DNA from: Polynucleobacter necessarius
Lineage (GTDB): Bacteria; Pseudomonadota; Gammaproteobacteria; Burkholderiales; Burkholderiaceae
NCBI RefSeq assembly: GCF_900096755.1
Contig: NZ_LT615227.1
Coordinates: forward strand, 1-64,000
DNA length: 64,000 bases
Direction: 5' to 3'
Part shown: positions 52,891 to 62,583 of the stretch, one piece after another
How positions within the stretch are numbered: position 1 is the stretch's first letter
How the letters are laid out: each line of letters starts with the position of its first letter
Made by a program: the position numbers and the translations under genes
Notes under the pieces: model-generated
Seen by the model: only the letters and a program-made list of their open reading frames with translations
What the model was told of the DNA's origin: nothing
The model's database searches: none

Positions 52891-54867
52891 TCAAAAGCTA
52901 GCTGATAAACCAACTGACCCCCAGGTTCCTGGCATTGGGTAACCTTGGCGGTAGCCGTATTGCTGATTGAAGATGTTTTCCACCATCACAAATACCTCGC
53001 CCTTCTTGTCTAACTCTGGGATGGGATATGCAATCCTCGCATTCGCAACACCAAAGCCATCAATTCTGGTGGTGTTGGTAAAAGCTGCATTTCGACTAAG
53101 GTTTTGCGCATAGAAAGAACTTTGATACTGCGCATCCACAGAAACACGGAACTTATACGCATAGCCAGTAATCGCCGCATTAAATGCGTTTTGTGGCATG
53201 TAAGGAAGGCTTGTCGTGCTGTTGTTGTTGAGATAGGTCCAACCCAAGAAGCCAGTGACTTCAGGAATGATTTCACACTGACCGGAGAGCTCGATACCTT
53301 TGGTGGTGTATTGACCCACAGTTACCCAATTCACTATCGGAGCGGTTTCAGTAAAGGTATAGCGATTAGAAATCGTGTCCTGAAACAAACTCATATCAAC
53401 CCTCGATTTCTTGTCCGGGTAAAACTTATCACCCACTTCTAAGTGGTTCATTTCTTCAGGCGAGAGATTGGCCCAAGAGTTGTTAGCGGTAGCGCCAAAT
53501 CGTTTTGCCCGGACCGCATTGGCAGCATTCATGGCTGGACCCTCTAAACCGGGATAGTTAATACCTTTAGAGGCATTAGCAAACAGAGTTACCGTATCAG
53601 AAATTAATGAGATACCGCCATATGGAGCGGTCTTAGCGGCATAGTAATTATTTTGGTAGGTTCTTACGCCTGCTGATGGCTGTAAAGTCCAGGCATCACC
53701 CATCCTAAAACCATGACTCAAGCCAACGTAAGGGGAAGTTAGTTTGAATGTTGGAAGATTTGTTTTAACTGTGGGCGGGTTTACTGGCGTGGGATCGCCA
53801 GGGAAAAATGGAAACCCTGCAGCTGGACTAGTCTGGGTCACGCTTCCGTAGGTAGTGTCGTAATCCAATCCAGCCACCAAATTACCGCCAGACCATGGGG
53901 CGATGTTTTCTTTCCAGCGAAAGCCTTGCATGGTGAATGGGTTATTTTCTGTACCCCAACCACCTTGACCATTCTCATTATTAATATTTCCTTTACCAGT
54001 ATTGCTATAGAAACGGAATTCACCTTCGACTAAGTCGTAGCGATGCTTAAGGTAAGCAGTGACCATTTGCGCAGCAGAATCATAGGTTGGCGCAATTTCA
54101 GGGGTAGGAAGCGTATTGTTACCAGGATCAGAGGCAGTATTGTTAATTGCCATACCACTTACGCCAACAGACCAATTTTGATCTAACTTAAATCCTAAGC
54201 CGCCCATGATGTTGCTTAATTGGCCGCTAGCATTTGCTCTTTGGCCATTGGATTTAGAAAAACCTTGGGCAACATTGAAATCAACATCGTTATAACGACC
54301 GGCCATATCTACCTGTTCAATCACGGTATTATATGAACCATAAGAAACGCGGGCATTACCTGATGCGCCGTTCCCAGGGCCAGCTGTCTTCGTATTCATA
54401 TTGATAGATGCGAAGTTATTACCCGTTACTTGTGGCTACGCGCTCTTATAGATTGTGATGTCTTTCATGCCGTTGACTGGCAGCAAATCAAGCAATGCAT
54501 GATTCCAAATCGGCATATACACTGGAACGTTATCGATATAGGTCTTTATCTCGCTACCAGGACGACTCAGACCCATACCTCGAATAAATACTGACCCGCC
54601 TTCCGCTCCACCAAAAGAGCCAACTGGGTTGTAACGTGATATTTGAGTTCCCGGGGTATTACGCAATGCTGAGGCTAAGTCTGCTGCATGCAAATCGCGA
54701 ATTGTTTCGTCGGTAATGACTGCTGAGGTGCTTGAGAATTTATCAATTTCAATCTCAGCAATATCGGGTTTGGCAGTAACAACCAAGTGAGGCACCGTTT
54801 GCGCATATGCTTGGCTTGCCAGCAAGAGTGATGCGGCAAAAGCTAATTTAGTTTTTTTGAGTTTCAT
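52891..54867 (-). pseudogene. TonB-dependent receptor with in-frame TAG, probable copper uptake
   Basis: This 658-codon outer-membrane receptor has a signal peptide ending AYAQ, a plug domain with SVFIRGMGLSRPGSEIKTYI, and a full beta-barrel ending in the Phe-terminated strand GTWGSVGLSASF. A single TAG at 54436-54438 interrupts the plug after MKDITIYKSA, and the frame continues at once as PQVTGNNFASINMN. Relatives of the plug read on without a gap, so CAG or GCG-type codons to TAG is the simplest cause. Its neighbours suggest a copper ligand. The barrel alone cannot be exported. Confidence 0.85.
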
Positions 54868-54879
54868 ACGTATTCCGAA

Positions 54880-55363
54880 TTAATGTTTTGTATTGGGCGA
54901 GTGTTTGGCATCGTGAACCATATTCACAACGCCATCAAAAGAATCAAACTGTTTTATTTGCTGGGGGCTAAGCTTGGCTTCAGCATCTTTGAGTTTTGCG
55001 ATGATATTGGTCGCGATCTCCTTAGAGATACCAATTGCGGCAATCCCCTCCGGATCTTTAAGGCCAGAACCGCCACAGGCAATGATTTCCCACTCGCCAT
55101 GCTTTCTACGCAGCAGTGCACGACCGCCCTTCTGGCATTGAGTCCAATCCGCAATGGCAACCTTGCCCTCAATCACAATAGGACTGGTTTTAACTTTTAA
55201 GTTAGGCTGATCAAAGGACTTAGAAATAAGTGTTTTGATCTTTTCTTGGCTTACTTCATTGGTTTGAGAATGGGCTAGCACGACCTGCATAGGAAAGACC
55301 AGCAATTGCCATCACTAGGCAAATAATGTAAGCCTGAAAGCGGTTTCCGCGAAAGAAGCTCAT
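54880..55363 (-). pseudogene. Copper uptake system-associated protein, frameshifted in the signal peptide
   Basis: The ATG at 55363 gives MSFFRGNRFQAYIICLVM and AIAGLSYA. One extra base in CC at 55284-55285 shifts the phase; removing it joins the signal to VVLAHSQTNEVSQEK. The mature part has SPIVIEGKVAIADWTQCQKG, the HGEWEIIACGG segment and a C-terminal His-containing tail. The family occurs beside copper-type TonB receptors. A 141-residue product without a proper signal could be made from a downstream start. Confidence 0.78.
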
Positions 55364-55380
55364 TTTATTTATCTGCCGCA

Positions 55381-55548
55381 TCATTTCTGGCCCATCGCAA
55401 TAGGCGTGAGCACAAACTGGGCACTACTCAACGGAGTATGCGTATTCATTGCACTCGAAATAATGAGGTAGCTGGTATATAAAAGCCAAATGGCAACGCC
55501 CATATACACGCGCTTTAGGCGTAGTGAAACTTTTTCAGATAAAAACAT
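55381..55548 (-). CDS. Small single-pass membrane protein
   Basis: This 55-residue protein starts at 55548 after a TGGAGAAG site. One transmembrane helix (residues about 16-35, VAIWLLYTSYLIIS) is followed by a short periplasmic tail. The leader GGAGAAGTACATG resembles that of the DsrE-like gene. It is not recognised, but lies within the copper cluster. Confidence 0.6.
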   Translation of the reverse strand: MFLSEKVSLRLKRVYMGVAIWLLYTSYLIISSAMNTHTPLSSAQFVLTPIAMGQK

Positions 55549-55628
55549 GTACTTCTCCACACAACATGACTGCAACCACAGATTGACTAGGTTGCTAACT
55601 ACATAGCTAAGCTATGCCCTAAAAAGAT

Positions 55629-56002
55629 TTAGGCTTGTGTAGGAGGAGCTGCTGAGGGAGATGTTACCCAAACTGCGAGTGGTTTAGGTGATTGATAGAA
55701 AAGCTGTGGCAGCAAAGCTAAAGTTTGCGGCGCTTGGAATTTGAGATTGGTATTGAATGCTGGTGTGATGCTATTTTGAGCTAAGCAATAAGGGGGCATG
55801 GTTGAGCTTGTTCTGCCGCTTCCTGCTCATCACCCTGCACTTGAATCTGAATCTTATTACCGTCAGTAGAACAAATCTCCATGGCAAACCCTTGGCCGTG
55901 CTGAGCAAGCGATATCGCTTGGGAAACAGCTGGCGCAAGCGCACTCATTGCGTTTGCAAATGCGGCAACCCAATGAATGAGGCGGTTTTTATGGAAATTC
56001 AT
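55629..56002 (-). pseudogene. DUF2946 family protein, copy B, frameshifted in a C run
   Basis: The start at 56002 gives MNFHKNRLIHWVAAFANAMSALA, close to copy A. The frame is lost at a G5/C5 run (55792-55796) inside the family motif. Two fewer C (or one more) would read CPYCLAQNSITP and go on to a C-terminal WVTSPSAAPPTQ, matching copy A. The paralogue shows how the intact protein should read. Confidence 0.83.
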
Positions 56003-56040
56003 GATGGGAGAATTTTATCGGAATTTTCTCTTGAGCATGA

Positions 56041-56065
56041 AAAAAGGGGCTTACGCCCCTTTTTC
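56041..56065 (-). terminator. Rho-independent terminator after tctA
   Basis: AAAAAGGGGC and GCCCCTTTTT form a stem with loop TTAC; on the minus strand the T-run follows. It separates the tct and copper clusters. Confidence 0.88.
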
Positions 56066-56095
56066 CTTTGAAATCGCTATTGCTAGCGTGATTTC

Positions 56096-57602
56096 TTATG
56101 CAGCAGCAGCTTTTTTCTTGCCCACAATCTTGCCAATCAATGGCCAGAAGAGGAGGAGCAAAGCGATGGATGAGATTCCAGCCACTAAGTAGTTGGAGAA
56201 GAATACATCTAAGCTACCCTGAGAAATCAACATCGATTGACGGAAGGAGTCTTCTGCACGATCGCCCAATACCAAAGCCAAGACCATTGGAGCCATTGGG
56301 TAACCCAACTTCTTAAAGACATATCCGAGGATACCGAAGCCAAGCATCAACCAAACATCAAATGTAGCGTTATGCGCTGTGTAAGCACCAACCGCACAAA
56401 TCACGATGATGGCTGGTGCAATGATTGAGAATGGAATTCTCAAGATCGATGCGAACAAAGGCACGCAAGTTAATACAACAAACAAGCCAGCCAAGTTACC
56501 CAAGTACATACTTGCGATCAAGCCCCAAACAAAGTCTGGCTTCTCAACGAAGAGCAATGGGCCAGGTTGTAAACCCCAAATCAACAAGCCACCGAGCAAT
56601 ACCGCCGCTGTTGGTGAACCCGGAATACCCAGGGACAACATTGGGAGAAGTGCTGAAGTACCAGCAGCGTGAGCCGCTGTCTCCGGAGCAACAATACCTT
56701 CCATTTGACCTGTACCAAACTTATCGCCATCCTTAGATACGCGCTTAGCAACGCCGTACGCCATAAATGATGCTGGTGTTGCGCCGCCTGGAGTAATACC
56801 CATCCAGCAACCAATCAAGCAGCTACGTAATGAGGTGGCCCAGTACCCAGTATTTAGGTAATTGTTTCCAAGTTTCCAAAACCACTTTGCCACGGATCTT
56901 CGCTGCCGCACCCTGGAATGCCAAGCCTTCTTCCATTGACAGAAGAATCTCGCCAATACCAAACAAGCCGATCACCGCGATCAAGAAGTCAAAGCCGCGC
57001 ATCAACTCTGGGTTGCCGAATGTCAAGCGCAATTGGCCGGTAACGGTATCCATGCCTACGGTTGCCAAAGCAAAGCCGAGCATCATTGCTGAAATGGTTT
57101 TGAATGGCGAACCTTTATTCATACCCACAAAGCTACAGAAGGTCAGCAAGTAAGCCGAGAAGAATTCAGGTGGGCCAAATTGCAAGGCAAACTTAGCAAC
57201 CAATGGCGCCAAGAAGGTAATCATCACAATCGCCACAAACGCACCAACAAATAATGATGTGAAAGCAGCAGTCAATGCTTCACCAGCCTTGCCGTTACGA
57301 GCCATTGGATAACCATCAAAGGTTGTCGCAACAGACCAAGGCTCGCCAGGGATATTAAAGAGCACGGATGTAATCGCGCCACCGAATAACGCGCCCCAGT
57401 AAATGCAGGAGAGCATGATGATGGCTGATGTTGGCGGCATTGTGAAGGTTAATGGCAATAGAATCGCAATTCCGTTTGCGCCACCAAGACCGGGCAATAC
57501 ACCAATGATCACACCGAGAGTTACACCAACTAGCATGAGCAATAAATTAAAGGGTGTCATTGCAACGGCAAAGCCGCTGAATAGAGCGTTAATTTCTTCC
57601 AA
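56096..57602 (-). pseudogene. tctA: Tripartite tricarboxylate transporter permease TctA, 7-bp duplication
   Basis: This is the large permease (about 500 residues, twelve helices) with GVLPGLGGANGIAILLPLTF and the second ITPGGATPASFMAYG loop. After TWKQLPKYW the frame is lost at 56839-56852, where CCCAGTA (forward) stands twice in tandem. Removing one copy joins KYW to ATSLRSCLIGCW. It moves a carboxylate with sodium or proton, together with TctB and the binding protein TctC. All three tct genes are broken. Confidence 0.9.
56839..56852 (-). repeat. 7-bp tandem duplication in tctA
   Basis: CCCAGTA occurs twice in perfect tandem on the plus strand, and loss of one copy restores the tctA frame. 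Confidence 0.87.
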
Positions 57603-57644
57603 CTTGAACTCTTTTTTTTAATCTTTTTTAATAGTTATTCTTTT

Positions 57645-58176
57645 TTATTGCACACCCAAGAACGCGAGCGGGTTAAACCAGGAGCCATGTGGCAACGGTA
57701 CTTGGAACCAGAACTCGAACATGAGGTACAGGGCAACGCTCACCCCTACCTACTGAGACTGCAATAGCTTTCCACAGCGGATATTTACCGAGCCACACCA
57801 TGAAGATGGCGATGTAAAACACTGAGGAGACATAAATTCCGATTAACTGAACGCCAAGAACAAAAACAATCGCCGGCAATAAAACAGCCATCACTTGCTT
57901 GAATGACTCTCTATCAACAAAAGACTCTGTTTTCTTTTTCTTATTAACGATTGCAGCCTGATAAAGCGTCACAGTGCTCGAGAGCGTGATGATCAAACTG
58001 ATATAGAATGGGAAATAGTCAGCCTCAGGGCCATCGCTACCCCAGCTGGCGCCTAACTTAAGGCTGCCCACCATTACTGTGAGGCCAATCGCAAGGAACA
58101 CGATTGCGGTAATGATATCCATCGCTCTTACGCTAATGACGGAGTCTTGATTTGAGTTATTTGTATGTTCAGACAT
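57645..58176 (-). pseudogene. tctB: Tripartite tricarboxylate transporter small permease TctB, 4-bp duplication
   Basis: The start at 58176 gives MSEHTNNSNQD and four membrane helices. CCTA occurs twice in tandem at 57745-57752 and shifts the frame after WKAIAVSVG. Removing one copy gives VSVALYLMFEFWFQVPLPHG and a stop at 57645-57647. The last helix is out of frame as it stands. Confidence 0.87.
57745..57752 (-). repeat. 4-bp tandem duplication in tctB
   Basis: CCTA twice in tandem on the plus strand (TAGG on the coding strand). Loss of one unit restores the last helix of TctB. Confidence 0.8.
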
Positions 58177-58213
58177 TTTTTATTTTTAATAAAGTTGATT
58201 AATGCGCTTACTT

Positions 58214-58244
58214 AAAAAATAGGACCCCCTACTGGAGGCCCTAT
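58214..58244 (-). terminator. Possible attenuating hairpin between tctC and tctB
   Basis: On the minus strand an imperfect stem, ATAGGGCCTCC against GGGGGTCCTAT, precedes a T6 run. It lies after the binding-protein gene and could reduce readthrough into the permease genes. Confidence 0.5.
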
Positions 58245-58259
58245 CTTGTTCTAACAAAA

Positions 58260-59265
58260 TTACTTAGCTAAGAATCCTGCTTCGGACATCAATTGCTTAT
58301 GCAAAGCTTCATTCAATGTGAGCCAGTTTCTAAATTCTTTACCGGTCATGAATGTTTGATTGAATGCACCATCAGCCATGAACTTCTTCCACTCTGGAGT
58401 AAGCGCGAACTTTCTTGAACAAGTCGATGTAGAAATCCACTTGCTCTTGAGTTACACCAGGAGCCATAAAGATGCCGCGCAACATAACGTAGTCAGTTGG
58501 AACGCCAGCTTCTTTACAAGTTGGTACGTCATACCATGATTGAGTATCAGCAACCTTCTCTTTGTATGGCCTACGTGTGTCATCAAATACGCACAATGCA
58601 CGCAACTTACCGGCACGCCATTGAGCTACCGCTTCAATTGGATTGTTCACTGATGAATCAACGTGGTTACCAACGAGCTGAACAGCAACGTCGCCTCCCC
58701 CTTTAAATGGGATATAGGCGAACTTAGCACCCGTTGCTTTTTCAATCGCTACGGTAATGATTTGGTCTTCAGACTTTGAACCTGTACCGCCCATCTTGAA
58801 TTTACCTGGACCTGCGGCTTTAGCAGCGTCAATATATTCTTTGGCAGTCTTGTATGGCTTATCTGCGTTATCCCACAAAACAAATTGGTCAAGTGCCAAC
58901 ATCGCTACCGGAGTGATGTCTTGCCAGTTGAATGGCACACCAGTTGCCAATGGAGTGGTAAACAAATTAGAAAGAGTAATAACGATCTTGTTTGGATCAC
59001 CCTTGGCTTCTTTCATTGCCAAGAAACCTTCAGCACCAGCGCCCGCTCCCTTGTTGACAGGAATGATTGCTTGCTTCATTAAATTGTTTTTAGTGATGAT
59101 CCCCTGGATCATGCGGGCCATTTGGTCAGCGCCGCCGCCAGGACCGGCAGGAATAATGAACTCAACAGGCTTGTTTGGCTCCCATGCAGCAAATGCAGGT
59201 GAGGCACCAACTACACCGAGGGCTAAAGCGGTGGAAATCAAAGCCCCTTTTAACTTCATCTTCAT
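58260..59265 (-). pseudogene. tctC: Tripartite tricarboxylate transporter binding protein TctC, one-base insertion
   Basis: The signal peptide starts at 59265 (MKMKLKGAL) and ends SPAFA. The mature protein has PVEFIIPAGPGGGADQMAR and VGNHVDSSVNNPIEAV. After DLFKKVRA an extra base in AA at 58401-58402 shifts the frame. Without it the reading is TPEWKKFMADGAFNQ on to the stop at 58260-58262. The last 45 or so residues, part of the C-terminal lobe, are lost. Confidence 0.88.
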
Positions 59266-59558
59266 AAACGTATGTCTCCAAAAATGGTTTGCCAATTTAA
59301 TCTTGGCTTATCTAATGTGAGAGTGATTTTTAAACAAGATGCGCAAGCAGAACTTGACTGCCATCAATAATTTCAAAATCGATTCACAAGCGCTTCTACA
59401 ACCTAGTAGAAACCCCGATAAATAAAGCCAAAGATCGTCATTAGTGTACTTACATCCACGATTAAAAAACCGCATTTTTTGCACGAAAAATACACATTTT
59501 AAAAATCAGTTTTTGGAAGAAAAGTGATTTAAGGGTTTTCCCTAAATACGACTTGAAT

Positions 59559-60034
59559 CTAGCGGAAGCGATCTAGAAGTTTTTTGCTGAGTTTATCCAG
59601 CTGCGTGGAGTCTTTGATGAGAAATTGCAGTCCGTTGGAGTCCGCAATCAACAATGTATTGCCTGCAATTCTACGAATATCTTCTTCGCCCTTGAGGCGA
59701 ATGCGTGTTGGTCCACGATCCGTTTCAATATCCCAGATGCTCGGAGTGGCGAATGTTGAAACCTTAGTAATTTTTTCAATTACCGGCATAAATTCACGCT
59801 TAGCCAAATCCTCTTCGATTAAACCAAGCTCTGATTTAGGAATGGCTTCGATATCTGCATACCAGCAGAGCTCTTTGCCAGATTGATCCATGATGGCAAT
59901 GCCTGCTCCTGCAGCTGTAATCGGAAATGCTCGTACCGGATGTACGCCAATATGACGATTACCTTTGGCATCAATGAATACCAGGCGACCCAACGCATCA
60001 CGCTCTAGTTGTTGAGTGGATTGATTTGTGTCAT
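59559..60034 (-). pseudogene. Cyanophycin-associated DUF1854 protein, frameshift near the start
   Basis: The likely start, 60034, overlaps the ABC transporter stop as ATGA and gives MTQINPLN. The frame meets a stop, while the next phase reads LERDALGRLVFIDAKGNRHI to LLDRFR. One missing base at about 60011 (CC to C) joins them into a 158-residue protein of normal length. A longer reading from an upstream ATG at 60089 lies inside the ABC gene and is less likely. The family is tied to cyanophycin genes in Burkholderiales; its function is not known. Confidence 0.72.
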
Positions 60035-62362
60035 ACCCCTCCCCCGACTTCTTTGGCAATGACTTGTAGCCTTTCTTCTCGCTTGTCATTTTCTTCTTCC
60101 AAGCTTTCACCAATCGCGCCGCCCTCAACCAATTCTGCGGCATGGCGTAACTGCGCTTGATACAAGGTGTAGTAAGCGCCCTGCGCCTCCATGAGCTGAT
60201 CGTGTGAACCGATCTCAACAATCTCGCCTTTGTCTAAAACTACCAAGCGATCTGCCCTTCTCAAAGTAGACAAACGGTGGGCAATTGCAATAGTTGTGCG
60301 GCCCTTAACCAGGTTATCTAAGGCGCGTTGAATTTCTTTTTCAGTCGTAGTGTCGACAGATGAAGTGGCTTCATCCAATATCAAAATGCTTGGATTAATT
60401 AAGAGTGCGCGCGCAATTGATATGCGTTGGCGCTCCCCACCAGATAAAGACTGACCACGCTCACCCACTAATGAGTCGTAACCCAAAGGCAAGCGCAAAA
60501 TAAATTCATGGGCATGTGCTGCACGCGCAGCTTCAATAATTTCCTCGCGCGTTGCGTCAGGCTTGCCGTAGGCAATGTTCTCGGCAATCGTGCCAAAGAA
60601 TAAGAATGGCTCTTGCAATACCAGGCCAATACGTTTGCGATAGTCAGCAATGCCGATGCTGCGAATGTCGCGCCCATCCAATAAAACCGAACCTGAGCTC
60701 ACGTCATAGAAGCGACAAATCAAATTGACCAGCGTGCTCTTACCTGAGCCGCTATGCCCTACCAAACCAATCATTTCACCTGGAGCGATATCTAGATCGA
60801 TACATTTAGATACGGCACGATTACCATAGCAGAAACCTACGCCACGTAAAGTGATGCGCCCTTTAACCTCACCCAATGGGGCCGGATTAATTGGCTCAGG
60901 AACGCTTGATACGTGATCCAAAATATCGAAAATACGCTTGGCGCAAGCCGCCGCTTTTTGCGTATGCGACACGATTCGGCTCATCGAATCTAGGCGAATA
61001 TAAAAACGTCCGATGTAGGCAAAGAAAGCAATCAAAACACCAACAGTTACTTTTTGGTGGGCAACTTGCCAAATACCAAAGCCCCACACCACCAATAAGC
61101 CTGTCTCAGTCAAAAGCGTCACAGTTGGTGAGAACAATCCCCACACACGATTAGCGCGATCATTAATTTGCAAATTGTGCTTATTGGAGTCAACGAAACG
61201 CTTTAACTCGCGATCTTCTTGAGCAAATGCTTTAACCACACGAATACCAGGAATCGTATCAGCCAAGATGTTGGTGACTTCAGACCAAATGCGATCGATC
61301 TTTTCAAAACCAAAACGCAAGCGATCGCGTACTACATGAATCATCCAAACAATAAACGGCAATGGCGCCAACGTCACCAGCGCGAGCAAAGGATCTATGG
61401 ATACCAAGATCGCCGCAGTCATGGTGATCATCAAGACATCGGTTGCAAAATCAAGAGCGTATAAAGAGAGGAAAATCGGTCTCTGCGCCAATACGGGCAA
61501 TCAAATCACCAGTACGCTTGCCGCCAAAGTATTCCAAAGAATGCTTGAGCAAATGCTCAAAGGTAGTGTTGCGAAGGTCTGCACCAATACGCTCGCTCAC
61601 CAAAGCAAGTAGGTATGTTTTCCACCAACCTAAACCCCAAGCAACAATGGCAGCACCGAACAGAGCTAAGAGATACATGCTGGCCAAATGGAAATCAATT
61701 GGATTGCCACGTTCATATGGAATCAGCACGTGATCCATCAAAGGCATCGTGAGATACGGCGGTATCAAAGTGGCGCCAGTGGACAACAAGGTCAACACAA
61801 AACCTAAGAGCAATTGTTTTTTATATGGTCTTGCAAAACGCCAGAGCTTAAATAAAGTCCAAGTCGATGGCGGGGCATCGTCTTCTGGATCGCATGTTGG
61901 GCAAGCGTCAGAATTGGCAGGCTTTGGGCTTAAGCAAACGGGGCAAACCTGTTTGTCGTATTCACTCACCTCACCTTGGCTAATTTCTTCGCCACGGGTT
62001 AACTGCCTAAAGCTGGACTGTAAACGTAAAACTTGGGGATTGACCGCCAGGGTGAAATTCCAGGATCTGAGCAAACGATCGCTGGATTCCAGGCTTAAGG
62101 TTCCGACCCCGGCATGGTCGCCATGAATCGGGTGCTCTCCTTTGCCCAGGGGCCAGGACTCAAGACGCTTGCCATCCGTCCAAAACAGCTCTTGATCGTT
62201 GAGTGCCAAGAGGCTCTTTTCAAAGCGTAAATTGGCGTCTAAATCAAGCTCAACCCAGGCCAGAAGAGGCTTAGAGCCTTGAACTGGGGAGTTTTCACCA
62301 TCCAAAATAGGCTGCCAATCGCTTGGCAGCGCTGGGGCAAAAGGTAGGATTTCTGGATTCAT
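60031..62362 (-). pseudogene. Cyanophycin-associated ABC transporter, fused membrane/ATPase, frameshifted
   Basis: The N-terminal part (start 62362) has a DUF1854-like soluble region, a zinc-like CPVCLSPKPANSDACPTC motif and a transmembrane domain up to RIGAETD. About 11 bases appear lost near 61472-61478, where relatives read ETDRIC before FLSLYALDFATDVLM. The other phase continues with the membrane domain and the ATPase (GHSGSGKS, SLSGGERQRISIARAL, LILDEATSSVD). Full length would be about 777 residues. The substrate and direction of transport in this family are not known. Confidence 0.83.
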
Positions 62363-62433
62363 TGACCTTAAAAGTATAGTGGAGCCAGATTTTTTAGATT
62401 TATTGCTCCTGTCAACTTTAGGGGGCAGAAAGC

Positions 62434-62453
62434 CGTTAAATTACGTTAAATTA
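62434..62453. repeat. 10-bp perfect tandem repeat upstream of cphA
   Basis: CGTTAAATTA occurs twice in perfect tandem, about 130 bases before the cphA start. It may be a regulator site or a slippage product. Confidence 0.6.
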
Positions 62454-62583
62454 TCGAAGTAGGCCTTTTTATGTATTTTTGCTAATTTTGTGAGTTTTAA
62501 TAACAACTAGAAACAGAGAGACTGTCTGACGCGTCACCGCCAAATACCCCCATATTGGCCCTGAACCTCGCAATACTGCACAC

